Shown: one piece after another, positions 16,261 through 24,739 of the stretch
Numbering within the stretch: position 1 is the stretch's first letter
How the letters are laid out: each line of letters opens with the position of its first letter
Origin: JBBQNJ01 sp038329845
Lineage (GTDB): Bacteria; Planctomycetota; Phycisphaerae; Tepidisphaerales; Tepidisphaeraceae
Assembly (NCBI GenBank): GCA_038329845.1
Contig: JBBQNJ010000047.1
Span: forward strand, 1 to 39,486
DNA length: 39,486 nt
Direction of reading: 5' to 3'
Translations under genes and position numbers: made by a program
Notes under the pieces: generated by a model
Told to the model about the DNA's origin: nothing
The model's input: the letters and a program-made list of their open reading frames with translations, nothing else
Databases searched by the model: none

Positions 16261-16749
16261 ATGCGGAACGTCCAATTCCTCAGTTCGGTTGCGGATCAGG
16301 TCGCTACGACAGGCCGGCTGGGCTATCCCTACGAGTGCTGCGGCGTCCTCCTGGGCCGAGACCTTCCAGATGGAAACCGCTTGATCGATCGGGTCGTAGA
16401 CGTGAGCAATGACTCCGCGGCTGAACACCGCAATCGGCGTTTTGCGATCGACGGGATGGCCTTGGCCCGCATCGAGCGCTCGGCGTCGAGCGAAAACCGT
16501 TCGGTGGTCGGCTTCTATCACACCCATCCCGATGCGCCCGCGGTGCCGAGCGAATTCGATCGCAACCATGTGCCTCATTGGGAATTTTACACCCACGCGA
16601 TTGTCTCTATCCTCGGCGGCCTCGACGCGACGATGCGCTGCTGGAGCATCGACGAATCGCGTGCACAGTTTCGTGAAGAACTTTTTCAGCTAATCCATAC
16701 CGGACGAGAAATGGTTCCTGAACCGGCGAAATCCCATAACAGACTATAA
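16261..16749 (+). CDS. JAMM/MPN+ metallopeptidase (Mov34/M67 family), Mec-like
   Basis: The 162-residue protein has the full JAMM zinc motif: E25 (PYECCGVLLG), H87 and H89 with S97 and D100 in HTHPDAPAVPSEFD, an exact HxH-x7-S-x2-D. Bacterial members next to cysteine synthase, such as mycobacterial Mec, release newly formed cysteine from the C-terminus of a ubiquitin-like sulfur carrier (CysO). Here it lies 12 bp upstream of cysK, which supports that role. No ThiS/MoaD/CysO-like gene is in the window, so the carrier must be encoded elsewhere if the pathway is complete. No Shine-Dalgarno sequence precedes the ATG. The leader is only about 20 nt and includes the palindrome. A deubiquitinase-like function on another carrier is possible. 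Confidence 0.9.
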   Translation: MRNVQFLSSVADQVATTGRLGYPYECCGVLLGRDLPDGNRLIDRVVDVSNDSAAEHRNRRFAIDGMALARIERSASSENRSVVGFYHTHPDAPAVPSEFDRNHVPHWEFYTHAIVSILGGLDATMRCWSIDESRAQFREELFQLIHTGREMVPEPAKSHNRL

Positions 16750-16761
16750 CTGGAGAACCCT

Positions 16762-17724
16762 ATGCCTCTAAAACCTCACGGACGCATTTTCAACGACATC
16801 ACCGAGACCTTTGGCGGCACGCCGCTGGTGCGGCTGAATCGCGTGATTCCAGCCGGGCAGGCGATTGTCGCGGTCAAGTGCGAGTTTTTCAATCCGCTCT
16901 CGAGCGTCAAGGACCGCATTGGCGTGGCCATGATCGAGGCGGCGGAACAAGATGGGAAGATCGACAAGGAGACGGTGATTATCGAGCCGACCAGCGGCAA
17001 CACCGGGATCGCGCTGGCATTCGTCTGCGCCGCCAAGGGGTACAAGTTGATCCTCACGATGCCCGAGTCGATGAGCATCGAGCGTCGCCGGTTGCTCAAG
17101 GCCCTGGGAGCGCAGGTCGTCCTGACTCCGGCGGCCGATGGCATGCGGGGCGCGATCAACCGCGCCGGGGACCTGCTTAAGGATCATAAAAAGAGCTTCA
17201 TGCCCCAGCAGTTCGACAATCCGGCCAATCCGGAGGTTCACCGCAAGACCACCGCGGTTGAAATCTGGACCGATACCGACGGCAAGGTGGACATGGTTGT
17301 GGCCGGAGTGGGGACCGGCGGAACGCTGACGGGGATCGCCGAGGTGATCAGGCCGCTGCGTCCGCAGTTCAAGGCCATCGCCGTCGAACCGGTCGCCTCG
17401 CCGGTCATCCAGCAGACGATGGATCACGAGGCGATCAAGCCGGGACGACACAAGATCCAGGGTCTGGGCGCGGGATTCGTTCCGTCGAATCTGCACATGG
17501 ACATCGTCGACGAAGTGGTGAAGGTGACGGACGAAGAGTCGTTCGAGTGGGCGCGAAGGCTGCACCGCGAAGAGGGCATCTTCGGCGGGATCAGCAGCGG
17601 CGCCGCCGTCGCCGCCGCGGCCAAGGTCGCGGCGCGACCCGAGAACAAGGGCAAGCTGATCGTCACGATTCTGCCCAGCATCGGCGAGCGTTACCTCAGC
17701 ACCGCGCTGTTTGAAGAGGAGTAA
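16762..17724 (+). CDS. cysK: Cysteine synthase (O-acetylserine sulfhydrylase)
   Basis: This PLP enzyme makes cysteine from O-acetylserine (or phosphoserine) and a sulfide donor. The 320-residue protein has the PLP lysine K50 in PLSSVKDRIG, the substrate loop PTSGNTG (76-82), and the phosphate-binding GVGTGGTLTG. The tail is GISSGAAVAAAAK and ILPSIGERYLST, as in CysK/CysM. A GGAG ribosome binding site lies 7 bp before the ATG. Coupling to a JAMM peptidase suggests it might use a protein thiocarboxylate as sulfur donor, as CysM does in mycobacteria. The SGNTG loop alone cannot distinguish that from free sulfide. A T-run follows the stop codon. Confidence 0.95.
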   Translation: MPLKPHGRIFNDITETFGGTPLVRLNRVIPAGQAIVAVKCEFFNPLSSVKDRIGVAMIEAAEQDGKIDKETVIIEPTSGNTGIALAFVCAAKGYKLILTMPESMSIERRRLLKALGAQVVLTPAADGMRGAINRAGDLLKDHKKSFMPQQFDNPANPEVHRKTTAVEIWTDTDGKVDMVVAGVGTGGTLTGIAEVIRPLRPQFKAIAVEPVASPVIQQTMDHEAIKPGRHKIQGLGAGFVPSNLHMDIVDEVVKVTDEESFEWARRLHREEGIFGGISSGAAVAAAAKVAARPENKGKLIVTILPSIGERYLSTALFEEE

Positions 17725-17749
17725 TTTTTTCGCATCATGGTCGTACTCG

Positions 17750-17789
17750 GTCGGATCGGGCGAGGAGACACCTCCTGGGCCGATCCGAC
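17750..17789 (+). other. Stem-loop between cysK and cysC
   Basis: GTCGGATCGG (17750-17759) pairs with CCGATCCGAC (17780-17789), and an inner GAGGAG/CTCCT pairing extends it. No T tract follows, so it is not a classical terminator. It could be a processing site or attenuator that sets the ratio of CysK to CysC. Confidence 0.5.
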
Positions 17790-17816
17790 TTAACCCTCTG
17801 CGGAAACTAAAAATCC

Positions 17817-18488
17817 ATGGCCAATACGAATTCGTCGAGCAACATCACCTGGCATGACGGTGCCGTCGGGCCCCAGGAGCGCGAGCAACTGCTCGGGCAA
17901 AAAGGCGTCACCGTCTGGATGACCGGCCTGAGCGCCTCGGGCAAGAGCACGATCGCATGCATTCTCGAGCAAATGCTCCTGCATGAAAAAAAGCATGCCT
18001 ATCGCCTCGACGGCGACAATGTGCGATTCGGACTGAACAAAGACGCGAAATTGCTGAAGGAAAAGGGCGGTTACGAGGAATCGGCGGCCAAGCGATTCGG
18101 CCTGGGGTTCAGCGCCGAGGATCGGATGGAGAATATCCGCCGGATCGGCGAGGTCGCCAAGCTCTTCACCGATGCCGGCGTCATTGCCATCGCCAGCTTC
18201 ATCAGCCCGTATCGGCGTGACCGCGACGCCGTGCGAAACAGCATGAAGCCCGCCGAGTTCGTCGAGGTCTATGTGAACGTCAGCCTCGAGACGGCCGAAA
18301 AACGCGACCCCAAGGGGCTGTACAAGAAGGCCCGCGCCGGAGAGATCAAGGGCTTCACCGGCATCGACGATCCCTACGAAGCGCCGCAGAATCCAGAGAT
18401 CCTGATCGAGACTGAATCGGTCAAGCCCGAGCAGGCGGCACGGCAGATTCTCGCTTACCTGCTCGATCAGGGATATCTCTCGGCATGA
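17817..18488 (+). CDS. cysC: Adenylylsulfate (APS) kinase
   Basis: CysC phosphorylates adenylyl sulfate to PAPS, the second step of sulfate activation. The 223-residue protein has the P-loop GLSASGKST (37-45), RLDGDNVRFGLN (63-74), the conserved RRIGEVAKLFTDAG and the lid region ASFISPYRRDRD. VNVSLETAEKRDPKGLYKKA and GFTGIDDPYEAP are CysC signatures. The stop codon overlaps the next gene by four bases (ATGA), so the two are translationally coupled. The sulfate adenylyltransferase (CysN/CysD or Sat) that supplies APS is not in the window. The ribosome binding site is weak (GGAAAC). Confidence 0.95.
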   Translation: MANTNSSSNITWHDGAVGPQEREQLLGQKGVTVWMTGLSASGKSTIACILEQMLLHEKKHAYRLDGDNVRFGLNKDAKLLKEKGGYEESAAKRFGLGFSAEDRMENIRRIGEVAKLFTDAGVIAIASFISPYRRDRDAVRNSMKPAEFVEVYVNVSLETAEKRDPKGLYKKARAGEIKGFTGIDDPYEAPQNPEILIETESVKPEQAARQILAYLLDQGYLSA

Positions 18489-19402
18489 GCGAGCGCAAAA
18501 CCGCCCGGGAGACTGCGGATATGGCCCAGTCGTTCGTCGATCTGCATTGTCACTCGACCGCTTCGGATGGGACCCTATCGCCGGCCGAGGTGGTGCGCCT
18601 GGCCAGGCGGTGCAGGCTAAGCGGGCTGGCCGTGACCGATCACGATACCGTCGGCGGCATCGCCGAAGCCGAGGCCGAGGCCCGCGCTTCGGGCATCGAC
18701 TTCATCGCCGGGATCGAGATCTCGTGTCAGTTTCCCACGGGGACGATGCACCTGCTCGGCTACGGCGTCGATCCAGTTAATCCAGCACTGACGAAGCTCA
18801 CGACGGAACTGGTCGGCGGGCGCGATGATCGCAATCCCAAGATCGTCGAAAAACTCAATCAACTGGGGGTTTCCGTAACCATGGACGAGTGGCGGGCCAG
18901 GGCCAGCGGGGGCGTGCTGGGACGACCTCAACTGGCGGCGATTCTCGTTGAAAAAGGATATGTTCGCTCCATCCAGCAGGCGTTTGACAAGTATCTCGGG
19001 TCGGATGGGCTTGCGTATTTCGACAAGGAGCGTCTGCCGGCCCGCGAGGCGCTGGATCGCATCCGCCAGTCCGGCGGGCTGCCCGTTCTGGCCCATCCCA
19101 GACAGCTACGCACCGGCAACGACGCGGAACTGCAAACCGCAGTGAAGAACCTGGTCGATCTGGGACTGGCCGGCATCGAAGTGATCCATTCCGATCACGA
19201 TGCGGACTGGGTTTGCAAATGCGAGGAGCTTGCCAACCGCTTTGGCCTGCTAAAAACCGGCGGCAGCGACTTTCACGGCACGAACAAGAAGGACATCTCC
19301 CTGGGCGTGGCGAACGGGAGGCGCGTCCCCCGCGCCTATTTTGACGCCTTAAAGGAGCAACTGGCGGTGGTTCATCCGCCGATCCGACCCGCCCGGACAT
19401 AG
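18485..19402 (+). CDS. PHP-domain phosphoesterase (YciV/RNase AM-like)
   Basis: The 305-residue protein has the PHP metal-binding motifs DLHCHSTASDG (metal-binding His residues), TDHDTVGG, GIEISCQF, PVLAHPRQL, and GGSDFHG. Members of this branch (E. coli YciV/RNase AM, 3',5'-nucleotide bisphosphatase) hydrolyse 3',5'-nucleoside bisphosphates such as pAp. The gene overlaps cysC by four bases. As PAPS use produces pAp, an inhibitor that must be cleared, the pairing suggests pAp recycling. Another PHP role, such as polymerase-associated phosphatase or RNA 5' trimming, cannot be excluded. Its last 31 bp overlap the convergent dprA gene tail to tail. Confidence 0.88.
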   Translation: MSERKTARETADMAQSFVDLHCHSTASDGTLSPAEVVRLARRCRLSGLAVTDHDTVGGIAEAEAEARASGIDFIAGIEISCQFPTGTMHLLGYGVDPVNPALTKLTTELVGGRDDRNPKIVEKLNQLGVSVTMDEWRARASGGVLGRPQLAAILVEKGYVRSIQQAFDKYLGSDGLAYFDKERLPAREALDRIRQSGGLPVLAHPRQLRTGNDAELQTAVKNLVDLGLAGIEVIHSDHDADWVCKCEELANRFGLLKTGGSDFHGTNKKDISLGVANGRRVPRAYFDALKEQLAVVHPPIRPART

Positions 19403-20565
19403 GTCTGCCCATCGGTTCGGCGCACCAGGCCCTTGAGGCTGAGGAACGTCAACTCACCTAGGATCACGCTGGCCGGCAAGTCAGTTCGATCGACCAGAGC
19501 ATCCACGCTCACCGGCTCGTTCTCGATGCATTCCAGAAGCCGCTTTTGGCGATCGCTCAAGCCATGCAGCGAAGGCTGTGGCGACGACGCGGCGGCCGTC
19601 GCGCCCGTCGCCGTCGCGCCCGCCGCCGCGCCCATCGCTTCAGGCGCGATGTCGAACAGGCTCGGTTCGATCCGCACGTCATCGGGGAAAGGTCCGAGGT
19701 TGTCGAGAATGTCCTCGATTCCCGCCGCGAGCGTCGCGCCTTCGCGGATCAACTTGTGCGGGCCGGCGCTCATCGGTTGATCGACTCGCCCGGGGACCGC
19801 GAAGACATTGCGATTGTGATCTTCGATCGCCTGTCGGGCGGTGATCAATGCCCCGGAGCGGATATCGGCTTCGACGACCAGCACCCCGCGCGAAAGCCCG
19901 GAGACGATGCGGTTGCGGCGAGGAAAGTTTTCCGCCAGCGGCGCTGTCCCGAGCGGATACTCGCTGATCACCGCCCCGCGTGCGGCGATCTGCTCAAATA
20001 ATTCGGCGTTCTCCGGCGGATAGGGCTGGTCCAGCCCCGACCCGCAGATCGCCAGCGTGCGCCCGGCGGGATGCGACAACGCCCCGCGATGGGCGGCGGT
20101 GTCCACGCCGCGGGCACCGCCGCTGACGATCGTGAATCCCGAACCCGCCAACAGCGCCGCGAACCGCGTCGCCTGCTCACGCCCGTAGAGAGAGCATCGA
20201 CGCGATCCCACGATTGCCAGTGCGTTCAAATCGCGCGGCTCGAATGCGCCCTTGACGTACAACACGCACGGCGGATCGGGAATGCTCCGCAACATCGCGG
20301 GATAATCCGCATCCTCGAGGCAGATCAGCCGCAAACCCATTTTCAACGCCCGATCCAGCTCTGGCGGCGCATCGCGTTCGGTTTGCTTAAGCCCGGAGAA
20401 TATCTTCGTCGCCGTTGGCGAACCGATTCCCTCGATCAGCCGCAGCATCGGCAGCCCCGCGGCGCACGCCGCCTCGGCACCGCCGGCGGCTTCGACCAGC
20501 CGGCCGATCAACACCGGCCCAAGCCCGCCGGTCATCGTCAGTCGCAGCCAGTGAATCAGTGCCAC
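19372..20565 (-). CDS. dprA: DNA-processing protein A (RecA loader)
   Basis: DprA binds incoming single-stranded DNA during natural transformation and loads RecA. The 397-residue protein has the Rossmann-like core: IVGSRRCSLYGREQA (118-132), SGGARGVDTAAHRGAL (148-163), and FPRRNRIVSGLS (214-225), followed by ARQAIEDHNRNVFAVPG. The N-terminal SAM-like region spans about 1-60. A low-complexity Ala/Thr linker (about 305-330) leads to a winged-helix domain (335-390). Start chosen at GTG 20565, two bases after the hisD stop, giving a family-like N-terminus VALIHWLRLTM; the frame reaches further upstream inside hisD. The gene is coupled to hisD. Transformation machinery is not otherwise seen. Confidence 0.92.
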   Translation of the reverse strand: MALIHWLRLTMTGGLGPVLIGRLVEAAGGAEAACAAGLPMLRLIEGIGSPTATKIFSGLKQTERDAPPELDRALKMGLRLICLEDADYPAMLRSIPDPPCVLYVKGAFEPRDLNALAIVGSRRCSLYGREQATRFAALLAGSGFTIVSGGARGVDTAAHRGALSHPAGRTLAICGSGLDQPYPPENAELFEQIAARGAVISEYPLGTAPLAENFPRRNRIVSGLSRGVLVVEADIRSGALITARQAIEDHNRNVFAVPGRVDQPMSAGPHKLIREGATLAAGIEDILDNLGPFPDDVRIEPSLFDIAPEAMGAAAGATATGATAAASSPQPSLHGLSDRQKRLLECIENEPVSVDALVDRTDLPASVILGELTFLSLKGLVRRTDGQTYVRAGRIGG

Positions 20566-20566
20566 G

Positions 20567-21904
20567 TTATTCCAAGGGTTCAGTGGACTTGGACAGCCGA
20601 ATTCGCGCGGTGGCGGCGTGGGCGTCCAGATGCTCGGCCTCGGCCAGGGCAATGATCGCCGGGGCGTCGGCGGCGATCCCCGCCGGGCCATACCGCACGA
20701 CGCTCGAACGCTTGAGGAACTCGTAGACGCTGATCCCGCTGCTGAACCGCGCGGTCGTGTTGGTCGGAAGACAGTGGCTTGGCCCGGCCACATAATCGCC
20801 GGCCGCCACCGGGGAAAATGGACCGATAAACACCGCCCCGGCGTTCACCAGCCGCTCGAGCACCCGCGCCTCGTCCTTCACTTGGATGTTCACATGTTCG
20901 GCGGCGAACTCGTTGGCAAGGTCCACCAGCGAATCCATGGATGCATCCACGATGATCGCGCTGCTGTTGGCCAATGCCTTCTGGATCGCTTCCTTGCGCG
21001 ACAGCGTCTGGGTCTGGCGGGAGATTTCCCCGATCACCCTCGATGCCAGTTCTTCCGAGGTCGTCAGCAGGAAGCAGCTTCCCGGATCGTGTTCGGCCTG
21101 CGCCAGCAGGTCGGCCGCGACGAACTCGGCACGGGCCGAGTCGTCGGCGAGCGTGAGAATTTCGCTCGGGCCTAAAAAGCCGTCCACCCCGACGCACCCC
21201 GCGAGCATCCGCTTGGCCAGTTGCGAATAGACGTTGCCCGGGCCGACGATCTTGTCCACCGCGGGGATCGTCTCGGTGCCGAACGCCATCGCCGCGATCG
21301 CCGCAGCGCCGCCGGCGCGATACACATCGGTCAGCTCCAGCTCGTGGCACGCCGCCAGAACCAGTTCGCTGCGCCCGTAGCGACTCGGCGGCGTGCAGAC
21401 GACGATCCGCTTGACGCCCGCGACCTGCGCCGGTGCCGCCAGCATGATCAGACTCGAAGGATACGAAGCCTTGCCGCCGGGAAAGTACAATCCGGCGCTC
21501 TGAAGCGGGGTGAAGCGGATCCCCAGCTCGACTCCGGGACGGCGAAGCGGTGCCGCCAGCTCGGGCATGATGTGGCGCTGATATTCCCGAACCTGCTTGA
21601 TCGAACGCCGCAACGCCGACATCAAGTCGCCGTCCAGCTTCCGGGCCGCGTCGGCCATCTCCTCGGGGCGCACGCGAATTTGTTCGCGGGTGAATTGCGG
21701 ATCGTCGAACCGGCGGGAAATCTCGACCAGCGCCTCGTCGCGCCGATCGGCGACCGACTCAAGAACCGCGCGCACCTCCGACGTTTGTTCGGCCCGCGGC
21801 CCGCGATTCAGCGACATCTCCACCGGGTCCAGACGCAGCCGCCCAAGGATGTCGCGCACCCGCTGACGGTCGGGGGGCGATGAGTAATTCAATACCGGGA
21901 TCAT
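20567..21904 (-). CDS. hisD: Histidinol dehydrogenase
   Basis: HisD catalyses the last two steps of histidine biosynthesis, histidinol to histidine, with NAD+ and zinc. The 445-residue protein shows GLYFPGGKASYPSS (138-151), VDKIVGPGNVY, GPSEILTLAD and DLLAQAEHDPGS. Zinc-ligand positions are visible: Q269 and H272 (QAEHDP), D370 (AAGDYVAGPSH) and the C-terminal H in EAEHLDAH. A GGGAGCGG sequence precedes the ATG. It is the third gene of a minus-strand run after the sugar permease and binding protein, with 31 bp before it and 1 bp after it to dprA. No other his gene is in the window. Confidence 0.95.
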   Translation of the reverse strand: MIPVLNYSSPPDRQRVRDILGRLRLDPVEMSLNRGPRAEQTSEVRAVLESVADRRDEALVEISRRFDDPQFTREQIRVRPEEMADAARKLDGDLMSALRRSIKQVREYQRHIMPELAAPLRRPGVELGIRFTPLQSAGLYFPGGKASYPSSLIMLAAPAQVAGVKRIVVCTPPSRYGRSELVLAACHELELTDVYRAGGAAAIAAMAFGTETIPAVDKIVGPGNVYSQLAKRMLAGCVGVDGFLGPSEILTLADDSARAEFVAADLLAQAEHDPGSCFLLTTSEELASRVIGEISRQTQTLSRKEAIQKALANSSAIIVDASMDSLVDLANEFAAEHVNIQVKDEARVLERLVNAGAVFIGPFSPVAAGDYVAGPSHCLPTNTTARFSSGISVYEFLKRSSVVRYGPAGIAADAPAIIALAEAEHLDAHAATARIRLSKSTEPLE

Positions 21905-21935
21905 TTCCGCTCCCGCAGTTGCGTTGTCGAGACCA

Positions 21936-22988
21936 TCAATACACCGAATCGGGGAAGTAGAATTTTTCGGCGTTATCCGGGGTCACCAGGTGGATTTCCA
22001 GCGTCACTTTCCGCTGGCCCGAAGCCTTGTCGGCCGCTTCCAGCGCGGCTTGGGTCACCCCGACATGCTCGGGGATATTTTCGGCCGCACCGGCGAGTTT
22101 TCCATCGCGGATCGCCGCCACCGCCAGGTGAATACCCGCCGCGATCATCGCCGGGGGATAGGTGGTGTCGGCGGGATAGAGTGGGTCGTTGTCCATCACC
22201 CGCTTGATGATGTCCTTCATCCCCGCGCCGCCGAGAATCCACATTTCGTTCTGTCGTCCGGCCTCTTTGATCGCCTTCTCGACGCCCAGGGCCATGTCGT
22301 CATCGCTGGCCCAAACCGCGTCGATGTGCTTGTGCTGGGCGAGATACGCCTGCATCACCTCCAGCGCCTTGGTCTGGCTCCACATCCCCGGCTGGCTGGC
22401 AAGAATCTTGATCCCCGGGTACTTGGCCATCGCCTCGTTAAAGGCATTGACCCGCGCGGTGTCCACGGTCGAGGGGATGCCCCGAAGCACCACGATCTGG
22501 CCCTTGCCGTCCAGCTTTTTCGCCATGAACTCGGCGCTCTTGCGTCCGAAGGCGGCGTTGTCGCCTGCGATGAAGACATCGGCCACCGGCTCGAGGAATC
22601 CGCGATCGACGTTCACGATATAGATGCCGCGTTCGTGCGCCTTTTTCGCCACGGGAGTGAGCGGCGCCGATTCGGTGGCGAGGATCACCAGCCCATCCAC
22701 CTTCTGCGCCATCATGTCCTCGATGTCGCCGATCTGCTTGCCCGGCTCGTTGGCCGTGGCGTAGACCCATTCGACGTCAGGGTGCTGCTTCATTGCCTGC
22801 TGGGCCCAGTAGCCCACCCCGGCCGTCCAGCCGTGGTCGGCGGCGGGAATCGACACGCCGATCTTCAATTTCTTCCCCGCGCTCGACTGAGTGGCGGGGC
22901 TTTTGGCTTCCTGCCGCGAACATCCCGGCGCCAACAGGCCCCACAGCGCCAACGCGATCAATAATTGCGAAAAACAACCGGTATTCAT
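21936..22988 (-). CDS. Sugar-binding lipoprotein, RbsB/periplasmic-binding family
   Basis: A 350-residue substrate-binding protein for a ribose-type ABC importer. The N-terminal signal sequence ends in the lipobox LAPGC with C23 as the lipidated residue, so it is anchored in the membrane. The binding domain begins KIGVSIPAADHGWTAGV (about 41-57) and has the family pattern DGLVILATESAPLTPVAKKA, VNVDR, GDNAAFGRKSAEFM and DAVWASDDDMALG. A GGAG sequence lies six bases before the ATG. It is 44 bp downstream of its permease. The sugar cannot be named from sequence alone. Confidence 0.93.
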   Translation of the reverse strand: MNTGCFSQLLIALALWGLLAPGCSRQEAKSPATQSSAGKKLKIGVSIPAADHGWTAGVGYWAQQAMKQHPDVEWVYATANEPGKQIGDIEDMMAQKVDGLVILATESAPLTPVAKKAHERGIYIVNVDRGFLEPVADVFIAGDNAAFGRKSAEFMAKKLDGKGQIVVLRGIPSTVDTARVNAFNEAMAKYPGIKILASQPGMWSQTKALEVMQAYLAQHKHIDAVWASDDDMALGVEKAIKEAGRQNEMWILGGAGMKDIIKRVMDNDPLYPADTTYPPAMIAAGIHLAVAAIRDGKLAGAAENIPEHVGVTQAALEAADKASGQRKVTLEIHLVTPDNAEKFYFPDSVY

Positions 22989-23032
22989 GGGTTCTCCAAT
23001 GCCTTTGCTTCACCGACACGCCCCGGGGGATC

Positions 23033-24115
23033 TCAGGCTCGCTCGCCCCGCTGAAGCATCACGGCGCCGACGATGATCAGCCCCTTGATGAGTCCCTGGT
23101 AATACACCGAGACTTGCAACAGATTCAACATGTTACCAATCACGCCGAGGATCAGCACGCCGACCACCGTGCCGAAAATCGTTCCGGCGCCGCCGCGCAT
23201 TCGCGTGCCTCCGATCACTACCGCGGCGATCACGTCCAGTTCGTAGAGAAGCCCGGTGCCCGAACTCGAGACCGAGTTCATTCGGCTGCCCAGCAGCAGG
23301 GCGGCCAGGCCGGTGCAGAGACCGAGCAGGGCGTAGGTCAGCAATTTGATCCGCGCGACCGGGATCGCCGAATAGATCGCCGCCCGCTCGTTGGATCCGA
23401 TGGCGATGACATACCGGCCGAACCGGGTAAGGTTCAGCAGAACCGCCGCGGCCGCCGCGACGCCGAGAAACGCCACCACGGGCCAGGGGAACATCAGGGG
23501 CAATTTGCCCGGGACGATCCACAGTCCCAGCAGATGGTCACGCCAGAGGAAGCCAAGGGGAATCCCGCCAGCACCGATCGCGGGGAATATCTCGGCGCTT
23601 AAAGAGCGGTATTCGCCGCCGTCCACCAGGGCCAGCGCCAGCGATCGGTATGCCGCCAGTCCGCCCAGGGTGGCGATGAACGGTGCCAGCCGCCCGCGGG
23701 TCACTAAAAGCCCGTTGATCGCCCCGGCCACGATGCCGCCGATCAACATCGATCCGAACGCGGCCAGCACGGCGGCGAATTCGGATACGCCCCCCACGAG
23801 CAAGCGGTTCATCACAAGAATCCCAGCCCCGCCCAGAAACGCTACCAACGATCCGACCGACAAGTCGATCCCGCCCAGCACGATCACGAACGTCATCCCT
23901 ACGGCGATGATCCCTACGAACGACCACTGCCGCAGGATGTTCAGCAGATTTTCCGGCGAGACAAAGTTGCTGCGTCCCTTGCGCCAGAACTCGTAGGCCA
24001 CCGTGAACGCGATCAACCCCACCAGCGCCGCCAGGGGCGTCCATCCCGCGGCCCGACCCGCCAGGCGGGCGCGCCAGGTCCGTCGATTCGGCTCGTTGGA
24101 AGACAATTCGCTCAT
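23033..24115 (-). CDS. Sugar ABC permease, RbsC/XylH type
   Basis: A 360-residue inner-membrane protein of the branched-chain/ribose permease fold, with about eight to ten segments. Family words are GMTFVIVLGGIDLSVGS, IAGAINGLLVTRGRLAPFIATLGG and GGTRMRGGAGTIFGTVVGVLILG. Start chosen at ATG 24115, preceded by GGCGAG, giving MSELSSNEPNRR. The frame runs further upstream without support. It is followed after 44 bp by the binding protein. No ATPase (RbsA) is encoded nearby, so the transporter must borrow or use a distant one. Confidence 0.93.
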   Translation of the reverse strand: MSELSSNEPNRRTWRARLAGRAAGWTPLAALVGLIAFTVAYEFWRKGRSNFVSPENLLNILRQWSFVGIIAVGMTFVIVLGGIDLSVGSLVAFLGGAGILVMNRLLVGGVSEFAAVLAAFGSMLIGGIVAGAINGLLVTRGRLAPFIATLGGLAAYRSLALALVDGGEYRSLSAEIFPAIGAGGIPLGFLWRDHLLGLWIVPGKLPLMFPWPVVAFLGVAAAAAVLLNLTRFGRYVIAIGSNERAAIYSAIPVARIKLLTYALLGLCTGLAALLLGSRMNSVSSSGTGLLYELDVIAAVVIGGTRMRGGAGTIFGTVVGVLILGVIGNMLNLLQVSVYYQGLIKGLIIVGAVMLQRGERA

Positions 24116-24200
24116 CTCGCCGACAAAATGTAAGCGATCGCCGCTGCAGCGGCCAATGGCGCGAGCGTCCAAGACGCCTGGACTTGGGTATTGGGAGGCA

Positions 24201-24236
24201 GCGAACAAAAGCGGCCGGCGAAAGTTCGCCGGCCGC
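24201..24236 (-). terminator. Rho-independent terminator after the glycine-zipper gene
   Basis: Read on the minus strand, GCGGCCGGCGAA pairs with TTCGCCGGCCGC (plus-strand arms 24211-24222 and 24225-24236) around a tight loop, followed by TTTTGTT (24210-24204). It lies 30 bp after the stop codon and separates the gene from the ABC permease gene downstream. Confidence 0.85.
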
Positions 24237-24265
24237 CGCTTCGGAGGCAGAGAACTCAAGGGCGA

Positions 24266-24739
24266 TCACTTGCGCGTGCAGCAGCGATTCCAGGACTCCT
24301 TAACGGCATCGCGCGCCTTTTCCCAGCTCAGGACGGAGCTGCCCTTGTACTTTTCCCAGCCCAACTTCAGGTCGTTCTCCGCATCATCGAACGATCGGCC
24401 CGGCTGGCGCGAATAGGATTCCCAGCCGTAGCGATACGCCGGGGCAAAATCGTTGTACGTTCCGCCGCGGGCATAAGGACGGGTTGGATAATTCTCGCGC
24501 CAATACGCTTCTTCGGCAGTCGGATTGACCGCCTCGCCGACACCTTTGCCGGCCAATCCACCCGCGACAGCACCGACCGCAGCGCCGACGACGGCACCAA
24601 CCGGTCCGGCCACCGCGCCGATTGCGGCACCGGCCGCTCCTCCGCCTGCAGCGCCGATGCCTGTCCCCACCGGATGCGCGCCCGGGGTTTTGGTGATCGG
24701 GTCCAGATTCGCGTCTTCTCGTTGCTTCCTGATACTCAT
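24266..24739 (-). CDS. Glycine-zipper domain protein, stress-associated type
   Basis: The 157-residue protein opens with DPITKTPGAHPVGTGIGAA, then a strong glycine-zipper helix pair (about 27-68, rich in GAAxGA and GAVxG), then AEEAYWRENYPTRPYARG and YRYGWESY with a repeated acidic/aromatic C-terminal domain ending in WEKARDAVKESW. This layout matches a family of small abundant proteins of unknown function found in many soil and aquatic bacteria, often linked to stress or stationary phase. A strong AAGGAG ribosome binding site precedes the ATG. It ends in its own terminator, so it is monocistronic. No signal peptide is seen; the zipper could associate with membranes. Confidence 0.82.
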   Translation of the reverse strand: MSIRKQREDANLDPITKTPGAHPVGTGIGAAGGGAAGAAIGAVAGPVGAVVGAAVGAVAGGLAGKGVGEAVNPTAEEAYWRENYPTRPYARGGTYNDFAPAYRYGWESYSRQPGRSFDDAENDLKLGWEKYKGSSVLSWEKARDAVKESWNRCCTRK

